DNA of 40,418 nt, taken from contig LRBF01000085.1 of the NCBI GenBank assembly GCA_001580565.1, positions 1 to 40,418 of the forward strand. Reading direction: 5' to 3'. This document shows, piece by piece, positions 1 through 7,228 of this stretch (position 1 is its first letter; every line of letters starts with the position of its first letter). The notes below the pieces were generated by a model. It saw nothing but the letters and a program-made list of their open reading frames with translations, searched no databases and had not been told where the DNA came from. Position numbers and translations under genes: made by a program. The stretch is from Caballeronia megalochromosomata (GTDB lineage Bacteria; Pseudomonadota; Gammaproteobacteria; Burkholderiales; Burkholderiaceae).

Positions 1-397
1 TGTTCGGCCGCGAAGCGGGCCGGAGCCATTTCGTGCTGAACCAGCCGCTTACGCGGCGCGATGAGTCAGACCGTGCGCGATCCAAGCCCTGTTCTGCTTG
101 TGAGGGCACTCGCTACAGCCGGGCCATTTGGTCAATCGCCTGTGCCGCGGCCGGCATGAAGTACTTTGGATGGGGAAAGCTGTTTCTTTGGTTACTTTCT
201 TTGCAGCAGCAAAGAAAGTGACTGCCGCCCCGCACAGGGGCAGTGCCAATAGACCGACACGAAAACGGGATCCGGCGCAACCTGAAGCGCATCAGGAAAC
301 CAAACCAAACCAATAACCTTCGCATGCCTTAACAAAAAACATGCCCTATCGATACATGCCCGCGTGGTACGATGCCGCACCACTATTGGAGTTCTCA
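1..397. other. Left-edge intergenic region
   Basis: I see no convincing gene here. The frame beginning at base 3 stays open to about 221 and could hold the 3' end of an upstream gene, but its later part reads through the repeat at 173-305 and gives unconvincing Cys/Trp-rich residues, so I do not call it. The other two forward frames stop at 37-39 and 62-64. The rest is the repeat and a short leader to the gene at 398. Confidence 0.5.
173..305. repeat. Burkholderia-type extragenic repeat with hairpin
   Basis: The core is a perfect hairpin: ACTTTCTTTGC (194-204), a 4-nt loop, GCAAAGAAAGT (209-219). It is preceded by TTTCTTTGGTTACTTTC and followed by the CCGCCCCGCACAGGGGCAG block, then CCAATAGACC and a run of AAACC units. 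From memory, this arrangement matches an abundant intergenic repeat of Paraburkholderia and Burkholderia genomes, usually placed just downstream of genes. The outer boundaries are approximate. Role unknown; it could act as a 3' end hairpin for an upstream transcript. Confidence 0.65.
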
Positions 398-616
398 ATG
401 TCACGCATGTTGAAAGTCGGAAGCCATGAATTCCACGTTGTGGTTCAACCGCTCGCCGCCGGTGGCTTCACATACGCATGTGTCGATGTAGACCTGAGCG
501 GCCCAGGCGTCAGCGAGATTCGCTACGACAGTCATCTTCGCTTCGAGACTGAAGACGAGGCCTATGACGGCGGCTCAGCTCATGCGCGCCGCCAGGCGGC
601 TAGGATCAGGCGATAG
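398..616 (+). CDS. Small hypothetical protein (72 aa)
   Basis: Encodes 72 residues, starting MSRMLKVGSHEFHVVV and ending in a basic tail (HARRQAARIRR). GGAG at 388-391 lies 6 nt before the ATG at 398, so I prefer this start to the upstream in-frame ATG at 341, which would add 19 unlikely residues. The middle is a short alternating hydrophobic/acidic segment suggestive of a beta-rich fold. There is no signal peptide or membrane segment. It resembles the small uncharacterised proteins common in Burkholderiales, but I cannot name a family. It converges on the small gene at 638-823. Confidence 0.65.
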   Translation: MSRMLKVGSHEFHVVVQPLAAGGFTYACVDVDLSGPGVSEIRYDSHLRFETEDEAYDGGSAHARRQAARIRR

Positions 617-637
617 CCATATCATCCCTTCTGCGAT

Positions 638-823
638 CTAGTCTCGCGACGAGACATAACGCCATTTCGCTGCATTGACATCGATGCGCGCATCGTCCTG
701 AAGCCGCTTTTCGGCGCGGTCGGATTCTGCCTGCCGCAAGGCGTCCGCGCGAGCCTTCTGGGTTGCGGTAAGGTCCTGCTTTCTGAACTGGGCAGACGGA
801 TCGGTCGGGATTCGCTTTTGCAT
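638..823 (-). CDS. Small charged hypothetical protein (61 aa)
   Basis: A 61-residue protein starting MQKRIPTDPSAQFRKQDL, rich in Ala, Arg, Asp and Gln, with a predicted long helix over residues 18-48 and ending WRYVSSRD. The composition reads like a genuine soluble helical protein and less like frame-shifted noise. Two overlapping reading frames on the same strand (up to 909 and 1109) have erratic Cys/Arg/Pro-rich composition and look like shadows. No good ribosome-binding site precedes the ATG, which lowers confidence. Function unknown. Confidence 0.45.
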   Translation of the reverse strand: MQKRIPTDPSAQFRKQDLTATQKARADALRQAESDRAEKRLQDDARIDVNAAKWRYVSSRD

Positions 824-1072
824 GTCGATGTCGGTAAATAAGTCGGTCGGTGAAGGCAGCGGCCTGGGTGTGACTCACCCAGCGTGCGCCGCATGACGGA
901 ACAAAGCAAGAAAAATCGTCAGTGCGCCGACGGTCGGTATATCCACACATTCGCGGGGGCGTCTTGCGAGTTCGGTGATCGAGCCTTTTAAATAGACCGC
1001 GACAGCAATTAAAAATACGCCCAGAATGCATACAGAGCGGCCCCTTCCGTGGCCGCCAGACAGGGGCGCGAA

Positions 1073-1213
1073 ATGGCAAAAGGTCAAATGCGAAGTAATC
1101 GAGAGGCAAAGAAGCCCAAACAGGCGAAGAAATTGTCCTCTCCGGTAGCCGAACCGTTCAAGGTTCCCGTTCCCAAGACTTCCGGCTCGACAAGCGTCAC
1201 GAAAAAGAAATAG
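1073..1213 (+). CDS. Small Lys-rich protein, MAKGQ-type (46 aa)
   Basis: A 46-codon ORF translating to a very basic peptide beginning MAKGQMRSNREAKKPKQAKK and ending TSVTKKK. AGGGG at 1062-1066 sits 6 nt before the ATG. The N-terminus matches, from memory, a widespread family of tiny uncharacterised proteobacterial proteins beginning MAKGQ.RSN(R/K)E.KKPK. About a third of the residues are Lys or Arg and the rest are mainly Ser, Pro, Gln and Ala, so it is probably disordered and may bind nucleic acid or ribosomes; that role is inference. It is short enough to be skipped by a 60-residue ORF cutoff. It lies divergent from the 638-823 gene. Confidence 0.75.
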   Translation: MAKGQMRSNREAKKPKQAKKLSSPVAEPFKVPVPKTSGSTSVTKKK

Positions 1214-1451
1214 CCGCTTGTCGTCATCGCTGCGAGGCCACGTGTGAGTCAGTCTTACTCCATGCGCGCACGTTCGACTGTCGTGTGATGCCCCGTCCGG
1301 TAGAAGCTGCCGTCATGTGCTGCGTTTCCTTCGACTCGCAGGATTCGTCGTAACAGGGCTTTTCCGAATCGCGGCTGGTTCAAGCGCGCAGTACCGCGGA
1401 TTGTCCCTTTGGGAGCGAAATGGTGGCACTGATTCTGTGCGGCGCGACGCA

Positions 1452-2324
1452 ATGAGCACGCCGCAAATCCTTACCGTGCGGCATCAGAGTGTCTATCGTT
1501 ACTCCGAGCCGGTACGCTTCGGGGAGCATCGCATGATGTTCCGCCCGCGTGCGAGTCATGATCTGCGGCTTCTCACTACGCAGTTGCTGATCAGCCCTGT
1601 GCCTGAACGCCTGCATTGGCTGCATGATGTATTCGACAATTCGGTCGCGGTAGCGACGTTTTCGGGCGAGGCATCCGAATTGCTCTTCAAGAGCGAGGTG
1701 ACACTCGAACACTACGAGGCGCCGCTGCCTGATTATTCGCTGGAAGGGTATGCGTCGAAGTGGCCGTTCGCCTACACGAACGAAGAGGCATCGAATCTCG
1801 TGAACGCGCGGAGCCGGCCGGTCCTCACCGACGATGTGGACGAATGGGCGCGACGTTTTATCGGACGCGGTGGCTCGACCGAAACAATGACCTTGTTGCG
1901 CAGCATGACGCTCGAGATCAAGAACAGCTTCACGTACGTGGCGCGAGTCGAGAAGGGCGTCAATCGGCCCGCCGAGACGCTGCGGCTGGGCAGCGGCAGT
2001 TGCAGGGATTTCGCAGTGCTCATGATGGATGCCGTCCGCTCGCTTGGCCTTGCGGCGCGCTTCGTCAGCGGCTACATCTTCGTGCCCAATCACGACACCA
2101 CCCTGGGTGGCGGCGCGACGCACGCATGGCTGCAGATCTATCTGCCCGGCGCCGGCTGGGTCGATTTCGACCCGACCAACAGCATCATCGGAAACCGGCA
2201 TTTGATTCGTGTGGCCGTGGCCTGGAATTCAGATCAGGCGCTGCCGCTCTGGGGGACATGGCACGGCACGAAGAATTCGTTCCGGAGCCTCGACGTAGAC
2301 GTGAGCGTAACTGAAGACAACTGA
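1452..2324 (+). CDS. Transglutaminase-like cysteine peptidase family protein
   Basis: A 290-residue protein with an N-terminal beta-rich domain of the bacterial transglutaminase N-terminal type (about 5-90) and a transglutaminase-core fold (about 150-255). The putative triad is Cys184 (in GSGSCRDFAV), His224 (GGATHAWLQIY) and Asp240 (VDFDPTN). Start ATG 1452 is preferred because it begins at the conserved TVRHQSVYRYSEPV segment; the open frame extends 45 codons upstream with non-homologous-looking sequence. No signal peptide, so probably cytoplasmic. Members act as proteases or amidases on peptide or isopeptide bonds, but the physiological substrate of this bacterial class is mostly unknown. 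It lies 54 nt before a second member of the superfamily, probably in one operon. Confidence 0.85.
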   Translation: MSTPQILTVRHQSVYRYSEPVRFGEHRMMFRPRASHDLRLLTTQLLISPVPERLHWLHDVFDNSVAVATFSGEASELLFKSEVTLEHYEAPLPDYSLEGYASKWPFAYTNEEASNLVNARSRPVLTDDVDEWARRFIGRGGSTETMTLLRSMTLEIKNSFTYVARVEKGVNRPAETLRLGSGSCRDFAVLMMDAVRSLGLAARFVSGYIFVPNHDTTLGGGATHAWLQIYLPGAGWVDFDPTNSIIGNRHLIRVAVAWNSDQALPLWGTWHGTKNSFRSLDVDVSVTEDN

Positions 2325-2378
2325 TGAAGACATGCCCGAGCCCCGCGCGTCACGACTTTTACATTGAAGGATGATCAG

Positions 2379-3182
2379 ATGAAACTCCGCGTGGGCTATG
2401 AATTGATCTACGAGTGCGAACAGCCAACTCCGATGATGTTGATGTTGAACACGCACTTCTCACGCGCGCAGGATGTGCTTTCCGGTGACTTGCTGGTGGT
2501 CGATCCGCCCGTGGCGATCACGCAGTATCGTGACGGCTTCGGGAATCTGTGCAGCCGAATCGTCGCGCCGCCCGGGCTGATTTCGCTTTCCACGAGCGCA
2601 CTGCTCGAAATCTCCGATCAACCCGAGACGCGCGAGCCGTTCGGTCATCAGCATCCTGTCGAGTCACTGCCGGATGAATGCCTGGTGTTTCTGCTTGGCA
2701 GCCGCTATTGCGAAACCGATTTGTTGTCCGAGTTCGCGTGGAAGCAGTTTGCCGCGACCGGTCCGGGGCGTGATCGGGTGCAGGCGATCTGCGACTACGT
2801 GCATCGCCACATCACGTTTGGATACGAGTTCGCACGACCGACCAAGACCGCGTTTCAGGCGTGGGAGGAAGGCCGCGGGGTGTGTCGCGACTTCACGCAT
2901 CTGGCCGTCGCGCTATGCCGCGCCATGAATATTCCGGCGCGCTACTGCACCGGCTATATCAGCGATGTCGGCGTGCCGCCGCCGCATAGCGCGATGGATT
3001 TCGCCGCCTGGTTCGAAGCCTATGTGGGCGATTCATGGCAGACCTTCGACCCGCGCAACAACGTGCCGCGTATCGGGCGAGTGTTGATGGCGCGAGGTCG
3101 CGATGCCGCCGACGTCGCCATCAGCAACACCTTCGGTCCGACAAAGCTCATCAAATTCGACATCCACTGCCTGCCCGTGTGA
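2379..3182 (+). CDS. Transglutaminase-like protein, variant lacking the motif His
   Basis: A 267-residue protein starting MKLRVGYELIYECEQPTP. AAGG at 2367-2370 gives 8-nt spacing to ATG 2379; the frame also opens at a TTG 15 nt earlier. The nucleophile motif is intact (Cys169 in GRGVCRDFTHLAVALC), as is Asp224 (TFDPRNN). At the position of the usual HAW motif the sequence reads DFAAWFEAY, with Ala209 where the first gene has His224. From memory this subfamily often has Ser, Ala or His there, so activity may differ or be lost. The C-terminus has the PRIGRVLMARGRDAADVAI signature typical of the subfamily. Likely co-transcribed with the preceding paralogue. Confidence 0.85.
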   Translation: MKLRVGYELIYECEQPTPMMLMLNTHFSRAQDVLSGDLLVVDPPVAITQYRDGFGNLCSRIVAPPGLISLSTSALLEISDQPETREPFGHQHPVESLPDECLVFLLGSRYCETDLLSEFAWKQFAATGPGRDRVQAICDYVHRHITFGYEFARPTKTAFQAWEEGRGVCRDFTHLAVALCRAMNIPARYCTGYISDVGVPPPHSAMDFAAWFEAYVGDSWQTFDPRNNVPRIGRVLMARGRDAADVAISNTFGPTKLIKFDIHCLPV

Positions 3183-3269
3183 GAGCCGGGAAGGCTGTAA
3201 TCTGCGGTCGCGTGGCGCGGCAGTGTGATAATCTGTGACTTATCTGTCTCGTCCGGGTTTACAGGCTCC

Positions 3270-3626
3270 ATGGAAAGCTCTTGCGCGCCCGACGACGGAC
3301 ATGAAAAGCGCCCACACCCGGGTGCGCTGCTCCGGGACTACGTGCTCCCCGGCATAGGACTGTCGATTTCTCAGGCCGCGCGTGATCTTCAGGTCTCCCG
3401 GCAGACTCTGCACCGCATCTTCGATGGCACAGCGAGCGTGACGCCGGAAATGGCTGCCCGCATCGAAACGCTGACTGGCGTGCCTTCAATGTTCTGGCTA
3501 CGGCGTCAGTGCGCGTTCGATCTGAACCGTGCCCGGGTATCGCTGGCCGATGTCCTTTCGCATATTCCGCGGCACACCCTTCCACACGTGATCATGAAAC
3601 AGATCGGAGCGCTCGATGAACGCTAG
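3270..3626 (+). CDS. HigA-like XRE-family HTH protein
   Basis: A 118-residue protein. Residues about 11-85 form a HigA-type helix-turn-helix domain: RPHPGALLRDYVLPG, then SISQAARDLQVSRQTLHRI, TPEMAARIETLTG and FWLRRQ. Family members are antitoxins of HigBA modules or stand-alone repressors. No HigB-like ORF lies next to it, so it looks like an orphan regulator. Start ATG 3270 is chosen over a GTG at 3225, which would add 15 residues not resembling the family; only a weak AGG precedes it. The stop overlaps the start of the KaiC-like gene by 11 nt, which suggests translational coupling and a role tied to the KaiC/kinase pair. Confidence 0.85.
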   Translation: MESSCAPDDGHEKRPHPGALLRDYVLPGIGLSISQAARDLQVSRQTLHRIFDGTASVTPEMAARIETLTGVPSMFWLRRQCAFDLNRARVSLADVLSHIPRHTLPHVIMKQIGALDER

Positions 3627-5130
3627 CAGTGACTCGCTTCCTCTCGCCCGGACGGGCGTACCCGGGCTCGACGACGTCCTGGTAGGCGGGTTGACGCAAG
3701 GGAACCTCTTCCTCCTCGAGGGCGACCCGGGCACGGGCAAGACCACGATCGCAATCCGTTTTCTCATGGCGGGCGTCGACGCGGGCGAGCCGGGTCTGTA
3801 CATCACGCTTTCGGAAACCGAGAAGGAACTGCGTCACGGTGCGGCATCGCACGGGTGGCAACTCGGCAGTGGCATCTCGATCTTCGAGGTCGTTCCGCCG
3901 GAGAGCCTGATCGAGGCCGACCAGCAGCAGAGTCTGCTGTATTCGTCTGACCTCGAACTGGGCGAAACGACACGACTGATCCTGGGCGAGTTCGAGCGGA
4001 TCAGACCGCAGCGCGTCGTGATCGACAGCCTCTCCGAAATCCGGCTGCTTGCGCAAAGCTCGTTGCGCTATCGCCGGCAGATCCTGGCGTTCAAGCATTA
4101 CTTTTCGCGGCATGGCGCGACGGTTCTGCTGCTCGACGATCTGACGTCGGACGCGGCGGACAAGACCGTTCATAGCGTGGCGCACGGTGTCATCAAGCTC
4201 GAAGAACTGTCTCCGGAATACGGCGCCGAGCGGCGCAGACTCAAAGTGTCCAAGTATCGGGGGCAGGCCTATCGGGGCGGATTTCACGACTTCACCATCA
4301 AGCGGGGCGGGGTGACGGTGTTTCCTCGTCTCGTTTCCGGCGAGCACTACACCAAGTTCGCGCGCACCCAGGTGAAGAGCAATGTCGAAGGGCTGGATTC
4401 GTTGCTGGGCGGCGGCATTGAACAGGGCTCCAGCACCCTGATCCTCGGGCCTGCGGGCACGGGTAAAAGTCTCTTCGCCCTGCAGTTCATCGCCGCCGCC
4501 GTGGCGCGGGGAGAGAAGGCCGCCTTGTTCGTGTTCGACGAGGAACTGGGGCTCCTGTTCGATCGGGTGCGGGCGATGGGATTCGATCTCGAAGCCATGC
4601 GCGATGCCGGCAATCTGCAAATCGAGCAGGTGGACGCCGCCGAGTTGTCACCCGGCGAGTTCGCGCATCGCGTGCGCGCCCGGGTCGATATGGCGCAGGC
4701 CAAGACGATCGTGATCGACAGTCTCAACGGCTATCAGGCGGCGATGCCGCAGGAAAACGCGCTGATCCTGCATGTGCACGAGTTGCTGCAGTATCTGAAT
4801 CGACAGGGCGCCAATACGTTTCTTACCGTCGCGCAGCATGGGCTCGTTGGCGACATGAAGGCGCCCGTCGACGTGACGTATCTTGCCGATACAGTGATCC
4901 TTCTGCGTTACTTCGAAGCGCTGGGTCGCGTGCGACGCGCCGTCTCGGTCATCAAGAAGCGCACCGGACATCACGAAGAATCGATCCGCGAGTTTCGTAT
5001 CGGTGATACCGGGCTCAAAGTGGGCAAACCATTGACCGAATTTCAAGGGGTGTTACGCGGCGTGCCGACTTTTGTCGGCAATGCCGGGCCCTTGCTGACA
5101 GCGAACGAAGGCGGCGGGAGTGATGTCTGA
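3616..5130 (+). CDS. kaiC-like: KaiC-like double RecA-type ATPase
   Basis: A 504-residue protein with two KaiC/RAD55-type ATPase domains (about 8-245 and 255-490). CI Walker A is GDPGTGKTT (36-44), Walker B VVIDSLSEI; CII Walker A is GPAGTGKS (278-285), Walker B IVIDSLNGY. By ungapped alignment from Walker A, the CII pair corresponding to KaiC Glu318/319 is Asp308/Glu309, and the CI pair is Ser66/Glu67. The KaiC phosphosite pair Ser431/Thr432 maps to Thr421/Tyr422 (DVTYLADTVILL). No kaiA or kaiB is nearby. Such solitary KaiC homologues in proteobacteria are thought to be signalling ATPases. Start and stop overlap the flanking genes (11 and 8 nt), so the three are almost certainly one operon. 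Confidence 0.9.
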   Translation: MNASSDSLPLARTGVPGLDDVLVGGLTQGNLFLLEGDPGTGKTTIAIRFLMAGVDAGEPGLYITLSETEKELRHGAASHGWQLGSGISIFEVVPPESLIEADQQQSLLYSSDLELGETTRLILGEFERIRPQRVVIDSLSEIRLLAQSSLRYRRQILAFKHYFSRHGATVLLLDDLTSDAADKTVHSVAHGVIKLEELSPEYGAERRRLKVSKYRGQAYRGGFHDFTIKRGGVTVFPRLVSGEHYTKFARTQVKSNVEGLDSLLGGGIEQGSSTLILGPAGTGKSLFALQFIAAAVARGEKAALFVFDEELGLLFDRVRAMGFDLEAMRDAGNLQIEQVDAAELSPGEFAHRVRARVDMAQAKTIVIDSLNGYQAAMPQENALILHVHELLQYLNRQGANTFLTVAQHGLVGDMKAPVDVTYLADTVILLRYFEALGRVRRAVSVIKKRTGHHEESIREFRIGDTGLKVGKPLTEFQGVLRGVPTFVGNAGPLLTANEGGGSDV

Positions 5131-7177
5131 CATCGATTCATGTCCGACCTTGATTCTCGCGCCCTCGGGACGCGACGCGAGTATCGCCGCCGCGATGCTC
5201 AAGGAGGTCGGTGTCGCATCGCAGATATGCCGCAACGTCGGTCATCTGTCATCGCTGGTGGGGGACGAAACGTGCTGTGTCATCGCGACCGAAGAAGCGC
5301 TCGTCACGGCTGACCTGCAGACGCTCTCCGAGTGGATCGGGGCGCAGCCCGCCTGGTCGGATCTGCCGTTCATCGTGCTGACGCGCCGTGCGGGTGTCAC
5401 GGACCGCGCGCCCGAGGGGCGGCTGGCAAAGACACTGGGTAACGTCACCTTCATCGAGCGACCGTTTCACCCGACGACGTTCGCCAGCGTGGTTGGCACC
5501 GCCATTCGCGGACGCTACCGCCAGTTCGAAGCGCGCTTGCGCATCGAACAGTTGCACGAAGGCGAAGCGCGCCTCCAGACTGCGCTGACCGCCGGTCATC
5601 TCGGTTCATGGGATCTCGACCTGTCGACCGGGATTCTGACGGCGTCCGCAACCTGCAAGGCCATCTTTGGTCACGCTGCGCACGCGGCGTTCACCTACGA
5701 GACACTGCTCGGCAGCATCCACCCTGATGACCGGGATCGCATGCAGGCGGCGGTGAAAGCGAGCGTGGAAACGCGCTGCGACTACGCCATCGAATATCGA
5801 AACGTCTGGCCGGACCAAAGCGTTCATTGGGTCGATATCCGGGCCCGGTTCCTGTCCGGCGATGCCGTGAAGCCCGATCGTCTCGTCGGCGTCTCGTCGG
5901 ACATCACGGCGCGCAAGACCGCTGAGGACGGACTGCGGCGGCTCAACGAGTCGCTCGAAGCAAAGGTTGCCGAGCGCACGGCCGAACTGCGAAAGACGCA
6001 TCAGAAGGTCCTCGATGAAATTCGGCAGCGAGAACAGACCGAAGAACTGTTGCGGCAAATCCAGAAACTGGAGATGGTGGGTCAACTCTCGGGCGGCATC
6101 GCGCACGACTTCAACAACCTGCTGATGGCGATCATCGCGAATCTGGAGCTGGCACGTAAGGAAGTGCCCGGCAACTCCCGGATCCTGCGACTGATCGACG
6201 GCGCTTTCGGGGGCGCACAACGGGGCGCGGCGCTGACGCAGCGATTGCTGGCTTTTGCACGCCAGCAGGAACTGAAGGTGGAGCCCGTTCTGATGTCGTC
6301 GCTCATCGCGGGGATGTCGGATCTTCTGGAGCGCTCGATTGGTTCCGCGATCGAACTCGACATCGAGGCGGGCCCCGCGTCGCCGCCCACGATGCTCGAT
6401 GCGAATCAGGTCGAACTCGCCATTCTCAATCTGGTGGTCAACGCGCGGGATGCGATGCCCGATGGCGGGAAACTTACGATCAGCGTAGACACCGCGCAGT
6501 CATCGGGCACAAAAGAGCTGCGCGCAGGACGCTATGTTCGCGTCACGGTGAGCGATACCGGCACGGGCATGGATACGGCAACGCTCGCGCGGGCAACCGA
6601 ACCGTTCTTTACGACCAAGGAAATCGGCAAAGGCACGGGTCTGGGCCTTTCGATGATTCATGGGCTCGCGCAACAGCTGAACGGCTCGTTGCGGCTCGAA
6701 AGCAGTCCCGGGCGCGGCACGCGGGCGGCACTCTGGCTACCGGTAAGCGACCACGTCGTGCCCGGTGAGCAGGACGTGCAGCCGCTCATCGCGCGAGAGG
6801 ACGATGAAGTGCATGCCCGCGCGATCATCCTCGTGGTCGACGACGATCCGCTTATCGCGACGAGCACGGCCTATCTGCTCGAAGACCTGGGGCATGAGGT
6901 GGTTGAAGTCGGGTCCGGCGCGGCTGCGCTCGAGGTCCTGAAGAACGGAAAACCCGTCGACCTCATCCTCACCGATTATTCGATGCCGCGTATGACAGGC
7001 CTCGAACTGGCTCACGCGGCCCGCGCCATGAGGCCGAACCTGCCGGTCATCCTTGCTACGGGATACGCCGAGTTGCCCGAAGGCGCCGATAACAACATTC
7101 CTCGCATACGCAAGCCGTATCTGCAGAATCAACTCGTCGCGGAGATCCGAAAAGCCCTGCATCAACAGGTCGGTTGA
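5123..7177 (+). CDS. PAS-containing hybrid sensor histidine kinase
   Basis: A 684-residue cytoplasmic kinase with no membrane segment. Order: degenerate receiver-like domain (about 5-130, lacking the acceptor Asp and with RP in place of the usual KP), PAS fold (about 150-275, ending DITARKTAEDGL), coiled coil (275-320), H-box GGIAHDFNNLL with His328, HATPase with N-box NLVVNARDAM and G-boxes DTGTGM and GKGTGLGLS, then a C-terminal receiver with VVDDD and acceptor Asp618 (LTDYSMP). No LOV-type Cys motif is seen in the PAS, so light sensing is not indicated. ATG 5123 overlaps the KaiC-like stop; GTG at 5120 is an alternative start. Probably acts with the KaiC-like ATPase, which may set its activity. 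Confidence 0.9.
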   Translation: MSDIDSCPTLILAPSGRDASIAAAMLKEVGVASQICRNVGHLSSLVGDETCCVIATEEALVTADLQTLSEWIGAQPAWSDLPFIVLTRRAGVTDRAPEGRLAKTLGNVTFIERPFHPTTFASVVGTAIRGRYRQFEARLRIEQLHEGEARLQTALTAGHLGSWDLDLSTGILTASATCKAIFGHAAHAAFTYETLLGSIHPDDRDRMQAAVKASVETRCDYAIEYRNVWPDQSVHWVDIRARFLSGDAVKPDRLVGVSSDITARKTAEDGLRRLNESLEAKVAERTAELRKTHQKVLDEIRQREQTEELLRQIQKLEMVGQLSGGIAHDFNNLLMAIIANLELARKEVPGNSRILRLIDGAFGGAQRGAALTQRLLAFARQQELKVEPVLMSSLIAGMSDLLERSIGSAIELDIEAGPASPPTMLDANQVELAILNLVVNARDAMPDGGKLTISVDTAQSSGTKELRAGRYVRVTVSDTGTGMDTATLARATEPFFTTKEIGKGTGLGLSMIHGLAQQLNGSLRLESSPGRGTRAALWLPVSDHVVPGEQDVQPLIAREDDEVHARAIILVVDDDPLIATSTAYLLEDLGHEVVEVGSGAAALEVLKNGKPVDLILTDYSMPRMTGLELAHAARAMRPNLPVILATGYAELPEGADNNIPRIRKPYLQNQLVAEIRKALHQQVG

Positions 7178-7228
7178 CGTCTCGAACAGTTCAGGAAGTC
7201 TGGACAGACGCGCTCACAGGAGACTGCC

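Noticed and set aside
33..221. Open frame at the left edge as the 3' end of an upstream gene
   Set aside because: The frame is open from the window edge, but most of it lies in or before the extragenic repeat and the residues show no domain; no decision is possible without upstream sequence.
875..1087. Minus-strand frame with two short hydrophobic stretches (ILGVFLIAVAVYL and VGALTIFLALF)
   Set aside because: It reads partly like a small membrane protein, but the only ATG lies inside the opposite-strand small gene at 1073, no ribosome site is visible and the N-terminal residues look like noise. It could be real if a non-standard start is used.
3270..3626. HigBA toxin-antitoxin module
   Set aside because: Only the antitoxin-like protein is present; the upstream gene is a transglutaminase-like protein and downstream is a KaiC-like ATPase, with no HigB-type ORF on either strand.
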